NCBI GenBank assembly: GCA_964389205.1 | Contig: CAYMDH010000011.1 | Coordinates: 1 to 64,000, forward strand | Direction of reading: 5' to 3' | From: Leptobacterium sp964389205 | GTDB lineage: Bacteria; Bacteroidota; Bacteroidia; Flavobacteriales; Flavobacteriaceae | DNA: 64,000 nucleotides | In this document: one piece after another, positions 24,688 through 34,064 of the stretch | Layout: every line of letters starts with the position of its first letter | How positions within the stretch are numbered: position 1 is the first letter of the stretch | Program-made: the position numbers and the translations under genes | Notes under the pieces: model-generated | What the model was told of the DNA's origin: nothing | Database searches by the model: none | Seen by the model: only the letters and a program-made list of their open reading frames with translations

Positions 24688-25920
24688 ATGGAAAATATTG
24701 CATTAATTGAATCTTTCTCAGAGTTTAAGGATGATAAACTCATTGATCGTGTCACGTTGATGGCGATCTTGGAAGATGTCTTTAGAAATGCACTAAAGAA
24801 GAAGTTTGGTTCTGATGATAATTTCGATATCATTATCAATCCTGACAAGGGGGATTTGGAAATATGGAGAAATAGAATAGTTGTGGCAGATAATGAAATA
24901 GAAGATCCTAATGAGGAGATTTCACTTTCTGAAGCTCAAAAAATAGAACCAGATTTTGAAGTTGGTGAAGATGTATCTGAAGAAGTAAAGCTTATAGATT
25001 TAGGTAGAAGATCTATTTTGGCATTGCGTCAAAACTTGATATCTAAAATACATGAGCATGATAATACAACTATTTACAAGCAGTTTAAAGACCTTGTAGG
25101 AGAAATTTATACAGCAGAAGTGCATCATATTCGTCATAAAGCTGTAATATTACTGGATGATGAAGGAAATGAGATTATTCTTCCAAAGGATAGGCAAATT
25201 CCATCAGACTTTTTTAGAAAGGGAGATAATGTTAGAGGTATTCTGGAAAGTGTAGAGCTAAAAGGAAATAAGCCAACAATTTTAATGTCAAGAACTGCTC
25301 CAGAATTTTTAGAGAAGTTATTTGAACAGGAGATTCCAGAAGTTTTTGATGGTTTGATTACCGTTAAAAAAGTAGTTAGAATACCAGGTGAAAAAGCAAA
25401 AGTTGCTGTAGATTCGTATGATGATAGAATTGATCCCGTAGGAGCATGTGTAGGTATGAAAGGATCTAGAATTCATGGAATTGTACGTGAGTTAGGAAAT
25501 GAAAATATAGATGTTATTAACTATACGAGTAATCCGCAGCTTTTTGTAACAAGAGCTTTGAGCCCTGCTAGAGTCACATCACTTACATTAAATGATGAGA
25601 AAAAGCGAGCTGAGGTTATTTTAAAGCCGGAAGAAGTTTCTAAGGCAATAGGAAAAGGTGGTTTTAATATTAGATTAGCAGGTCAATTGACAGGTTATGA
25701 AATAGATGTATTTAGAGAAGGTGTAGAGGAAGATGTAGAATTAACAGAATTCTCTGATGAAATAGAATCTTGGGTTATTGATGAATTCAAAAAAATTGGA
25801 TTAGATACCGCAAGAAGTGTTCTTGATCAAGATGTTAATTATTTGGTGAAGAGAACAGATTTAGAAGAAGAAACAATTGTAGAAGTCATTACGGTTCTTA
25901 AAAAAGAATTTGAGGATTAA
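24688..25920 (+). CDS. nusA: Transcription termination/antitermination factor NusA
   Basis: A 410-residue NusA that binds RNA polymerase and nascent RNA to modulate pausing and termination. The RNA polymerase-binding N-terminal domain covers about 1-135. The S1 domain follows (GEIYTAEVHHIRHKAV), then KH1 (DPVGACVGMKGSRIHGI) and KH2 (EVSKAIGKGGFNIRLAGQLT). It ends shortly after KH2, without the acidic C-terminal repeats of E. coli NusA, as is usual for Bacteroidota. It is the middle gene of the rimP-nusA-infB operon. Confidence 0.95.
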   Translation: MENIALIESFSEFKDDKLIDRVTLMAILEDVFRNALKKKFGSDDNFDIIINPDKGDLEIWRNRIVVADNEIEDPNEEISLSEAQKIEPDFEVGEDVSEEVKLIDLGRRSILALRQNLISKIHEHDNTTIYKQFKDLVGEIYTAEVHHIRHKAVILLDDEGNEIILPKDRQIPSDFFRKGDNVRGILESVELKGNKPTILMSRTAPEFLEKLFEQEIPEVFDGLITVKKVVRIPGEKAKVAVDSYDDRIDPVGACVGMKGSRIHGIVRELGNENIDVINYTSNPQLFVTRALSPARVTSLTLNDEKKRAEVILKPEEVSKAIGKGGFNIRLAGQLTGYEIDVFREGVEEDVELTEFSDEIESWVIDEFKKIGLDTARSVLDQDVNYLVKRTDLEEETIVEVITVLKKEFED

Positions 25921-25956
25921 TTTGACATAATTTTTTTGAGGTTTTAATAAGTAATT

Positions 25957-28833
25957 ATGGCTGAAAACGCGACAATGAGGCTTAACAAAGTTCTAAGGGA
26001 ATTAAATATTTCCCTCGATAGGGCTGTGGAATTTCTTTCTTCCAAGGGATTTGATGTGGAAGCAAGACCTACCACAAAAATCACTGTTGAGGTATATAAT
26101 ACTCTTTTGGATGAGTTTCAAACAGATAAGAGTAAGAAAGTAGCGTCAAAAGAGGTTGGAGAAGAAAAGCGAAAAGAAAAAGAAGCCATAAGACAAGAAC
26201 TTGAAAAAGAGCTTGAAGAAAAAAGATTGGCTCAGGAGCGCAGACAAATAGTGAAAGCTAAGGCGACACTTAGCGGTCCAAAAATGGTTGGAAAGATAGA
26301 TTTGGGAGCTGAAAAAGCTGAAGAAAAGCCAGTCGAACCTAAAGCTGAAAAAGCCAAACCTGAACCTGTAGTAGAGAAAGAAATAACTAAAGCAACGCCA
26401 GTAGTTAAAGATAAGGAGGCTAAAGTCAAAGAAACTAAGGCAGAAAAGCCAAAAGAAGTTGCAAAAGCAATTCCGACTCCTGCATCAAAAGAAAAAAAGC
26501 CTGTAACTCCAAAAAAAGAGGCAACCGCTAAAGAAGCTAAGGAAGAAAAACCAGTTAAAGAAGTAAAAGCTAAAGTAAAAGAGGAAACTCCTGTTATTGA
26601 AAAACAGTCGGTAGTTGTAGATGATGAAAGCGTAGAATCTGAAAAAATAACAACACAATACAAGAAGCTAAGTGGTCCAAAATTAGTTGGAGAAAAAATA
26701 GATTTAGCGCAATTTAACAAGCCTAAAAAGAAAAAAGAAGAACCAAAGAAAGACGCTAACAAAGGAGGAGCGGCTGGAACTTCAGATAGAAGAAAGAAGA
26801 GAAAGAGAATTAGTAACGAGCCAGGTAAAAAACCGCCTGGAGCAGGAAATCAACAAAATTCAGGACGTTTTGATAGAAATAAACGTGGTGGAGCTAAGCG
26901 TCCGGCACCTGTAGCTAAAGTTGAACCTACAGAAGAAGAAGTACAAAAACAAGTTCGTGAAACTTTAGAAAAACTTCAAGGAAAATCATCTAAAGGAAAA
27001 GGAGCTAAATATAGAAGAGACAAGCGAGATCAACACCGTCAAAAAACGGAAGAAGATTTGGCGCAACAAGAATTAGAAAGCAAAGTATTAAAAGTTACAG
27101 AATTTGTAACTGTTGCAGAAGTTGCTACCATGATGGGAGAGCCAACAACAAGTATTATATCTGCTTGTATGTCTTTAGGTATTATGGTAACGATGAATCA
27201 ACGATTGGATGCAGAAACATTATCAATTGTTGCCGATGAATTTGGCTATGAAGTTGATTTTATTACTGCAGACATTGAAGAGGCAATTCAAGAAGAAGTA
27301 GATAATCCAGAAGATTTAGAGTCTAGAGCTCCAATTGTAACTGTAATGGGTCACGTAGATCATGGTAAAACTTCTTTACTTGATAATATTCGTAAAGAAA
27401 ATGTGATTGCAGGTGAGAGTGGGGGTATTACTCAGCATATCGGAGCCTATGGAGTTACTTTAGAAAATGGACAGAAAATCACATTCTTAGATACACCGGG
27501 TCACGAAGCCTTTACAGCGATGCGTGCGAGAGGTGCTCAAGTAACAGATTTAGCGATTATTGTTATTGCGGCAGATGATGATGTAATGCCACAAACAAAA
27601 GAAGCGATTAGTCATGCGCAAGCAGCTGGAGTTCCTATAATATTTGCAATTAATAAAGTAGATAGAGAAAGCGCGAATCCCGAAAAAATCAAGGAGAAAT
27701 TAGCTGCTATGAATTTATTGGTAGAAGATTGGGGAGGTAAGATACAATCTCATGATATTTCAGCCAAAACAGGAGCAGGGGTTAATGAACTTCTTGAAAA
27801 AGTATTGTTAGAGGCAGAACTTTTAGAGCTTAATGCAAATCCAAAGAAAGCAGCACAAGGAACTGTCGTTGAGGCATTCTTAGATAAAGGAAGAGGATAT
27901 GTTGCTACTATTTTAGTACAAGCAGGAACACTTAGAATAGGAGACTATGTACTTGCCGGTAAAAATAGTGGTAAGGTAAAAGCAATGCATGATGAACGTG
28001 GTAATTCAATAAAAGAAGCAGGGCCTTCAACTCCAATATCAATATTAGGTTTAGATGGAGCTCCTCAAGCAGGTGATAAGTTTCATGTTTTTGATGATGA
28101 AAAAGAAGCGAAACAAATTGCAACTAAAAGAACGCAATTACAACGTGAACAATCTGTTAGAACACAACGACATATTACATTAGATGAAATTGGAAGACGT
28201 ATAGCGCTTGGTGATTTCAAAGAATTAAATATTGTACTTAAAGGAGATGTGGATGGTTCTGTTGAAGCATTGACAGATTCATTCCAGAAATTATCTACAG
28301 ACGAAATACATATTAATATTATTCATAAAGCAGTTGGAGCAATTACAGAATCTGATGTGTTATTGGCTTCTGCTTCAGATGCGATTATTATAGGTTTTAA
28401 TGTAAGACCAATGGGTAATGCGCGTATGCTGGCAGATAAGGAAGAAATAGACATCAGAGCATACTCTATTATTTATGATGCCATAAATGACCTTAAAGAT
28501 GCAATGGAAGGAATGTTGTCTCCTGTTATGAAAGAAGAAATTACAGGAACAGCAGAAATAAGAGAAACCTTTAAGATATCTAAAATTGGTACTATTGCAG
28601 GTTGTATGGTAACTATTGGTAAGATATTTAGAAATTCAAGCATTCGTTTAATACGAGATGGAGTAGTTATTTATACAGGAGAACTAGCTTCTTTAAAACG
28701 ATTTAAAGATGATGCTAAGGAAGTTTCAAAAGGATATGATTGTGGTATGCAAGTTAAAAACTATAATGATATCAGAGAAGGTGATATTATAGAAGCTTTC
28801 CAAGAAGTAGCAGTTAAGAAAAAATTAAAATAA
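25957..28833 (+). CDS. infB: Translation initiation factor IF-2
   Basis: A 958-residue IF-2 that delivers initiator tRNA to the ribosome. The N-terminal IF2_N domain (MRLNKVLRELNISLDRAVEF) is followed by a long Lys/Glu/Ala/Pro-rich linker (about 60-340), a second IF2_N-like segment, and the GTPase domain. G motifs are VTVMGHVDHGKTS (near residue 465), DTPGHEAFTAMR and NKVD. Domains II to IV follow to the C-terminus. It is the last gene of the operon, with a strong terminator 16 bases after the stop. The long charged linker accounts for its large size. Confidence 0.96.
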   Translation: MAENATMRLNKVLRELNISLDRAVEFLSSKGFDVEARPTTKITVEVYNTLLDEFQTDKSKKVASKEVGEEKRKEKEAIRQELEKELEEKRLAQERRQIVKAKATLSGPKMVGKIDLGAEKAEEKPVEPKAEKAKPEPVVEKEITKATPVVKDKEAKVKETKAEKPKEVAKAIPTPASKEKKPVTPKKEATAKEAKEEKPVKEVKAKVKEETPVIEKQSVVVDDESVESEKITTQYKKLSGPKLVGEKIDLAQFNKPKKKKEEPKKDANKGGAAGTSDRRKKRKRISNEPGKKPPGAGNQQNSGRFDRNKRGGAKRPAPVAKVEPTEEEVQKQVRETLEKLQGKSSKGKGAKYRRDKRDQHRQKTEEDLAQQELESKVLKVTEFVTVAEVATMMGEPTTSIISACMSLGIMVTMNQRLDAETLSIVADEFGYEVDFITADIEEAIQEEVDNPEDLESRAPIVTVMGHVDHGKTSLLDNIRKENVIAGESGGITQHIGAYGVTLENGQKITFLDTPGHEAFTAMRARGAQVTDLAIIVIAADDDVMPQTKEAISHAQAAGVPIIFAINKVDRESANPEKIKEKLAAMNLLVEDWGGKIQSHDISAKTGAGVNELLEKVLLEAELLELNANPKKAAQGTVVEAFLDKGRGYVATILVQAGTLRIGDYVLAGKNSGKVKAMHDERGNSIKEAGPSTPISILGLDGAPQAGDKFHVFDDEKEAKQIATKRTQLQREQSVRTQRHITLDEIGRRIALGDFKELNIVLKGDVDGSVEALTDSFQKLSTDEIHINIIHKAVGAITESDVLLASASDAIIIGFNVRPMGNARMLADKEEIDIRAYSIIYDAINDLKDAMEGMLSPVMKEEITGTAEIRETFKISKIGTIAGCMVTIGKIFRNSSIRLIRDGVVIYTGELASLKRFKDDAKEVSKGYDCGMQVKNYNDIREGDIIEAFQEVAVKKKLK

Positions 28834-28849
28834 ATAATAAGAACAATAA

Positions 28850-28881
28850 AAAAGAGTCGCTATTTAGCGGCTCTTTTTTTT
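28850..28881 (+). terminator. Terminator of rimP-nusA-infB
   Basis: AAAAGAGTCGC and GCGGCTCTTTT pair around a TATTTA loop and run into a T tract of eight or more. It separates infB from the convergent SPOR gene. Confidence 0.85.
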
Positions 28882-28919
28882 ATAGTAGATGATGTTGTTT
28901 CTAAATGAAAATTACTTAA

Positions 28920-29345
28920 TTAAGGAGCTAATATAAAGGCACTAGGGTATTTTTCCTTGACTTTCATAAGGTATTTATCTGCCTCCAAACGTGTTCTGAA
29001 TTTCCCAACTCGTACTTTGAAATTTGGTGTTTCAAAAGAAACGTCACAATTTAGACCATAGAATTGGTTTCCACACATTGCCTGAATCTTTTCGGCACCC
29101 TTTAAATTGCCATTGTAGATTTGAATCCTATATTTTTTATCATCACTTATTTGACGTTTAATTCTAAGTAAACGTTCTATTCTTGAGTCTTGTTCTATGT
29201 TAATGACACCTTCTTTTTTAACAATGCTGTTATTGATAATAGTGCTATCTTTAACAATAGGGTTGTCTTGCGAATATGATTTATTTCCTAAAAGAAAAAC
29301 CAAAGGAATAAAAAAAACTAGCTTTTTAAGCGCTAAAAATCTCAT
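28920..29345 (-). CDS. SPOR domain protein
   Basis: A 141-residue secreted protein with a signal peptide (FFIPLVFLLGNKSYSQ) and a C-terminal SPOR domain (about residues 68-141: YRIQIYNGNLKGAEKI, FKVRVGKFRTRLEADKYL, YPSAFIL). SPOR domains bind septal peptidoglycan stripped of stem peptides, so an envelope or division-related role is likely. The two internal cysteines (CGNQFYGLNC) may form a disulfide. It is convergent with infB and divergent from the act operon. Confidence 0.85.
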   Translation of the reverse strand: MRFLALKKLVFFIPLVFLLGNKSYSQDNPIVKDSTIINNSIVKKEGVINIEQDSRIERLLRIKRQISDDKKYRIQIYNGNLKGAEKIQAMCGNQFYGLNCDVSFETPNFKVRVGKFRTRLEADKYLMKVKEKYPSAFILAP

Positions 29346-29446
29346 AATGAATACTGTTTAATGCAAAGGTAATTTTTTCATTTAATACCTAAACGAAAAA
29401 TATTATTTAGAATTGTTATAAATTGTAAATTAACGCTTCTCTAACA

Positions 29447-29477
29447 TTTCTCAAATCGAGTCTATGTCGTATTTTTG
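29447..29477 (+). promoter_or_regulatory. Candidate promoter of the act-cox operon
   Basis: TATTTTTG at 29470-29477 matches the -7 consensus, with TTTC about 20 bases upstream at 29447-29450. A leader of roughly 90 bases would follow. A second exact box, TAATTTTG at 29562-29569, is too close to the ATG to serve easily. Confidence 0.4.
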
Positions 29478-29571
29478 CTGACGAATTTACGAAATCGGTT
29501 ATTTATGCTTGACTTTTAAAGTCTTACTGAAAATACCGTGCCAAGCAAAGTAGATAACACATAATTTTGAT

Positions 29572-30891
29572 ATGAAAAAGGTGATACACCGCAATTCAAC
29601 TTCAACAATTCTAAGTATAAGTTTAGCTTTATTGCTAACATTTTCAACCGCACTTTTCGCACAAGAGACTGAGTCGGATGCTTCTACTGAAGTTGCTGCT
29701 GAGGCTACAGCAGATCCAGTTAAAGGAAAATCATTATTTAATAGTAATTGTGCTGCCTGTCATGCTTTAAATGCAAAAAGAACAGGTCCTGCATTGGCAA
29801 ATGTCGGTGCAAAACACGAGAGAGATTGGTTGTACAAATGGATAAAGAATAGTCAAAAATTAATTAAAGAAGGAGATCCTATTGCTATAGCGTTATGGGA
29901 TGAATGGCAACCTTCTGTAATGAATTCATTCCCGCAATTGACAAACGAAGATATTGATAATATCTTAGCATATACAGATGCGCCACCAGTGGTTGTGGAT
30001 CCTGACGGACCTCCTATTTCGCTTGAAGCTGCTTCATCGGGTATTTCAAATGAAATTATTCTTGGCGCACTAGCCTTGGTATTTGGAATTCTGGTAGTAA
30101 TGTTATTCTTAGTAAATAAAACATTACGTAGAATAGCAGAGGCAAATGGAGTTCAGGTAGTGGCTGAAGAGAGTGAAGCGCGTACTCCTATATGGAAAGC
30201 CTTTGCGCAAAACCAGTTCTTAGTATTGGTTACTGTTATCTTTTTAATGTTGTCCGGAGCTTATTTTGGATATGGGTATTTAATGCAGGTAGGTGTAGAT
30301 CAAGGATACAGCCCAGTGCAACCTATTCATTATTCACATAAAATTCATGCTGGTGATAATCAGATAGATTGTAAATATTGTCATTCATCTGCTAGAGTTT
30401 CTAAGCACTCAGGAATACCTTCATTAAATGTTTGTATGAATTGTCATAAGAGCATTTCTGAATATAAAGGAGAAGAAGATTTAGCAAATGGATACACCAA
30501 AGAATTCTATACAAAAGAAATCAAGAAATTATATGATGCTGTTGGATGGGATGAAGATGCTCAGCAATACATAGGGGAAGCAGAGCCAGTAAAATGGGTT
30601 CGTATTCACAACCTACCAGATTTTGCATACTTTAATCACTCTCAACACGTAACTGTTGCAGGAGTAGAATGTCAAAAATGTCATGGACCTGTAGAAGAAA
30701 TGGAAATTATGGAACAATTTGCTCCATTAACCATGGGATGGTGTATTAATTGTCACAGAGAAACCAATGTTAATCTTGAAGGCAATGAGTACTACGAAAA
30801 AATTCACGAAGAACTATCAAAAAAATATGGTGTTGATAAACTTACTGCTGCTCAAATGGGCGGTTTAGAATGTGGTAAGTGTCACTATTAA
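29572..30891 (+). CDS. actA: Alternative complex III subunit ActA, multiheme cytochrome c
   Basis: A 439-residue periplasmic and membrane cytochrome subunit of the quinol:electron acceptor oxidoreductase. After a signal peptide (LLTFSTALFAQE), an N-terminal monoheme cytochrome c domain carries CAACH near residue 60. Two membrane segments follow (near 160-180 and 210-235). The C-terminal part has five further sites: CKYCH, CMNCH, CQKCH, CINCH and CGKCH. There are thus six CxxCH motifs, against five in the classical pentaheme ActA, because of the extra N-terminal domain. It is the first gene of the act-cox operon. Confidence 0.92.
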   Translation: MKKVIHRNSTSTILSISLALLLTFSTALFAQETESDASTEVAAEATADPVKGKSLFNSNCAACHALNAKRTGPALANVGAKHERDWLYKWIKNSQKLIKEGDPIAIALWDEWQPSVMNSFPQLTNEDIDNILAYTDAPPVVVDPDGPPISLEAASSGISNEIILGALALVFGILVVMLFLVNKTLRRIAEANGVQVVAEESEARTPIWKAFAQNQFLVLVTVIFLMLSGAYFGYGYLMQVGVDQGYSPVQPIHYSHKIHAGDNQIDCKYCHSSARVSKHSGIPSLNVCMNCHKSISEYKGEEDLANGYTKEFYTKEIKKLYDAVGWDEDAQQYIGEAEPVKWVRIHNLPDFAYFNHSQHVTVAGVECQKCHGPVEEMEIMEQFAPLTMGWCINCHRETNVNLEGNEYYEKIHEELSKKYGVDKLTAAQMGGLECGKCHY

Positions 30892-30923
30892 TTTAATTAT
30901 AAAGCGCTAATTATAAATATAAT

Positions 30924-33900
30924 ATGGCATCAAACAAAAAATACTGGAAAAGTGTTGAGGAGCTAAATCCAAATAGCTCTATTGTTGAGACGCTGAAGCA
31001 GAATGAGTTTGTTGAAGATATTCCTGTAGATGAGTTTTTAGGGGATAAAGAGAACTTAGAAGAATCTTCGACTTCCAGACGCGACTTTCTTAAGTATGTT
31101 GGTTTTAGTACAGCAGCTGTAACATTAGCTGCATGTGAAGGACCAGTGGTGAAATCCATTCCTTATGTAGTGCAACCAGAACGAATTCGTCCAGGTGTTG
31201 CAGATTTTTATGCAACTACTATTGCAGATGGGTATGATTTTGCGAGTATTTTGGTAAAAACCAGAGAAGGTCGCCCAATTAAAATAGAAAATAATACAGA
31301 TGCAAAATTTAAAGGGCATGCAAATGCTCGTGTTCAAGCTTCTGTTTTATCATTATATGATAGTTTACGAATTCAAGGGCCAAAAAGAAATGGAGAAAAC
31401 ATTTCTTGGTCAACATTAGATGCGGCTGTAAAAAGTAAGTTAAATGAATTAAAAGGATCTTCAAAGAAGATTGTTTTGTTAACACAAACTTTTGCCAGTC
31501 CTTCTACAGCTAGATTGTTAGCAGCATTTAAAGAGAAATATGGCAATGTGGTGCATGTGCAGTATGATGCTATATCAGAAGATGCTGCATTAAATGCTTT
31601 TGAAGCTCAGTATGGAGTAAGAGCATTAGCAGATTATGATTTCTCTAAAGCAGAAGTAATTGTTTCTGTAGGTGCAGATTTCTTAGGAGATTGGCAAGGA
31701 GGTGGCTACAGTGGAGGATATTCTAAAGGAAGAGTTCCTTCGCATGGTAAAATGTCTAGACATGTTCAATTTGAGTCAAATATGACATTGTCTGGAGCTA
31801 ATGCAGACAAACGTATTGCATTAACACCTTCTGAACAAAAAATAGCATTGGCGAAGTTATACGGTTACATGAATGGCATTTCTGTTTCAGGAACTGTCTC
31901 TGAACAAGTAGATGCGGCTTTAAAAAGCGCAGCAAATCAACTTAAAAAAGCAGGGAGCAAAGGAGTTGTTGTAACTGGAATTCAAGACGAGCAAGCGCAA
32001 GGATTAGTATTAGAGATTAATAGAAGCTTGGGGAGTAATGTGATAGATGTCACATCACCAAGAATGCTACGTCAAGGAAATACAAAAGCAGTACAGCAAT
32101 TAGTTGCTGATATGAAAAATAATAAAGTAGGAGCTTTAATTACCAGTGGTGTTAATCCTGCTTACAGTTTGCCTAATGCTTCTGCGTTTAATGAAGCTTT
32201 AAAAAATGTGGAACTTTCAGTTGCTTTCTCAATGAAAGAAGATGAAACTTCTACGCAAATACAATATATTGCTGCAGCGCCTCATTATTTAGAATCTTGG
32301 GGAGACGCAGAAATGAAAAAAGGATATTTAAGTTTAATGCAACCTACCATCCGTCCGTTATTTGATACGAGACAATTTCAGGATGCATTGCTTGCATGGA
32401 TAGATAGTGATAAAACATATTACGATTATATTAAAGAAACTTGGACAACTTCAGTAATTGAAGCTTCAAGCTGGAATCAAGTATTGCATGATGGCGCTTA
32501 TGTCGCTACCATTGCAGAAGTTGAAGAAGAAGATTTAGTAACTGATGAAATTGAAGAAACTGCACCAACATTTGTTATAGCAAGTGCTTTAAGGATTCTT
32601 AGTAATGCTTCTTCTAAAGGAATGGAACTTAGCTTATACCCAAAAACAGGTATGGGAGATGGACAGCAGGCTAATAATCCATGGTTGCAAGAATTTCCAG
32701 ATCCTATTACCAGAGTATCTTGGGATAACTATGTAACGGTTTCTGAAGCAGATGCAACTGCATTAGGATTGAAAAATTGGAATGTAGCTAATGGAGGTTT
32801 AAATGGAAGTTATGCAAAAGTAACTGTAAATGGTACTTCTGTTAACTTGCCTGTAATCATCCAACCTGGTCAAGCGAAGGGCTCAATAGGAGCTTCTTTT
32901 GGTTATGGCAAAAGAGCAGGTATAAAATCTGAGATGCAAACAGGGACGAATACATACCCATTGTATCAAAACTTTGATACAGTTCAAGAAGTTACTATAG
33001 AGAAAATAGCTGGAGATCATGAATTTGCATGTGTTCAGTTGCATAATACTTTAATGGGTCGTGGAGATATTATTAAAGAAACAACCTTAGAGGTCTTTAA
33101 TACTAAAAATCATCACGATTGGAATCCAGTTCCTGAGGTTTCAATAGATCATAAAGAAGTTCCTGCTACTTCGGTAGACCTTTGGGATTCATTTGATCGT
33201 TCTATTGGGCATCATTTTAATCTTTCTATAGATTTGAATGCTTGTACTGGATGTGGGGCATGTGTTATTGCATGTCATACAGAAAATAATGTGCCTGTAG
33301 TAGGTAAAGCAGAAGTTAGAAAATCAAGAGATATGCATTGGTTGCGTATCGATAGATATTATTCTTCAGAAGAAACTTTTGAAGGAGATAATGAGAAAAA
33401 AGAAAACTTAAGTGGTTTGTTTGGTGAAAATGGATCTCTTGGAGGTTTTGGTCAAATGGAAGCCCCGTCAGATAACCCTCAAGTGGCTTTTCAACCAGTG
33501 ATGTGTCAGCATTGTAACCACGCACCTTGTGAAACAGTATGTCCAGTGGCTGCTACTTCACATGGTCGTCAAGGACAAAATCAAATGGCATATAACCGTT
33601 GTGTAGGTACACGTTATTGTGCAAATAACTGTCCTTACAAAGTAAGACGATTTAACTGGTTCTTATATAATAATAATGACGAGTTCGATTATCATATGAA
33701 TGATGACTTAGGAAAAATGGTTATCAATCCAGATGTAAATGTTCGTTCTCGTGGTGTTATGGAAAAATGTTCTATGTGTATTCAAAAAACACAAAAAACA
33801 ATCCTAGATGCCAAACGTGACGGAAGAGAAGTGAAAGATGGAGAATTCCAAACAGCATGTTCTGCAGCTTGTGGAGACGGTGCAATGGTATTTGGTGATG

Positions 33901-34028
33901 TAAATGATTCACATAGTAAGGTTGCAGCATTAAAAGAAGATAATAGAATGTATCATCTTTTAGAACATGTAGGAACACAACCTAATGTATTCTATCATGT
34001 GAAAGTTAGAAATACAGAAGAAGCTTAA
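30924..34028 (+). CDS. actB: Alternative complex III subunit ActB, molybdopterin-like and iron-sulfur protein
   Basis: A 1034-residue fusion of a molybdopterin oxidoreductase-like domain (cofactor normally absent in ActB) and a C-terminal ferredoxin domain. Four cysteine clusters are intact: CTGCGACVIACH, CQHCNHAPCETVCP, CVGTRYCANNCP and CSMCIQKTQ. A twin-arginine-like SRRDFLKYVGFS near residue 52, with LAAC at the end of its hydrophobic stretch, is consistent with Tat export and possible lipid attachment. It transfers electrons within the complex between the quinol site and the hemes. It begins 32 bases after actA. Confidence 0.94.
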   Translation: MASNKKYWKSVEELNPNSSIVETLKQNEFVEDIPVDEFLGDKENLEESSTSRRDFLKYVGFSTAAVTLAACEGPVVKSIPYVVQPERIRPGVADFYATTIADGYDFASILVKTREGRPIKIENNTDAKFKGHANARVQASVLSLYDSLRIQGPKRNGENISWSTLDAAVKSKLNELKGSSKKIVLLTQTFASPSTARLLAAFKEKYGNVVHVQYDAISEDAALNAFEAQYGVRALADYDFSKAEVIVSVGADFLGDWQGGGYSGGYSKGRVPSHGKMSRHVQFESNMTLSGANADKRIALTPSEQKIALAKLYGYMNGISVSGTVSEQVDAALKSAANQLKKAGSKGVVVTGIQDEQAQGLVLEINRSLGSNVIDVTSPRMLRQGNTKAVQQLVADMKNNKVGALITSGVNPAYSLPNASAFNEALKNVELSVAFSMKEDETSTQIQYIAAAPHYLESWGDAEMKKGYLSLMQPTIRPLFDTRQFQDALLAWIDSDKTYYDYIKETWTTSVIEASSWNQVLHDGAYVATIAEVEEEDLVTDEIEETAPTFVIASALRILSNASSKGMELSLYPKTGMGDGQQANNPWLQEFPDPITRVSWDNYVTVSEADATALGLKNWNVANGGLNGSYAKVTVNGTSVNLPVIIQPGQAKGSIGASFGYGKRAGIKSEMQTGTNTYPLYQNFDTVQEVTIEKIAGDHEFACVQLHNTLMGRGDIIKETTLEVFNTKNHHDWNPVPEVSIDHKEVPATSVDLWDSFDRSIGHHFNLSIDLNACTGCGACVIACHTENNVPVVGKAEVRKSRDMHWLRIDRYYSSEETFEGDNEKKENLSGLFGENGSLGGFGQMEAPSDNPQVAFQPVMCQHCNHAPCETVCPVAATSHGRQGQNQMAYNRCVGTRYCANNCPYKVRRFNWFLYNNNDEFDYHMNDDLGKMVINPDVNVRSRGVMEKCSMCIQKTQKTILDAKRDGREVKDGEFQTACSAACGDGAMVFGDVNDSHSKVAALKEDNRMYHLLEHVGTQPNVFYHVKVRNTEEA

Positions 34029-34064
34029 AAAAATAAAATAATACAGAAACAATTATAAACGATT

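Noticed and set aside
26232..26762. 176-codon Ser/Phe-rich minus-strand frame
   Set aside because: Antisense to the Lys/Glu-rich linker of infB; such linkers typically leave the reverse strand open.
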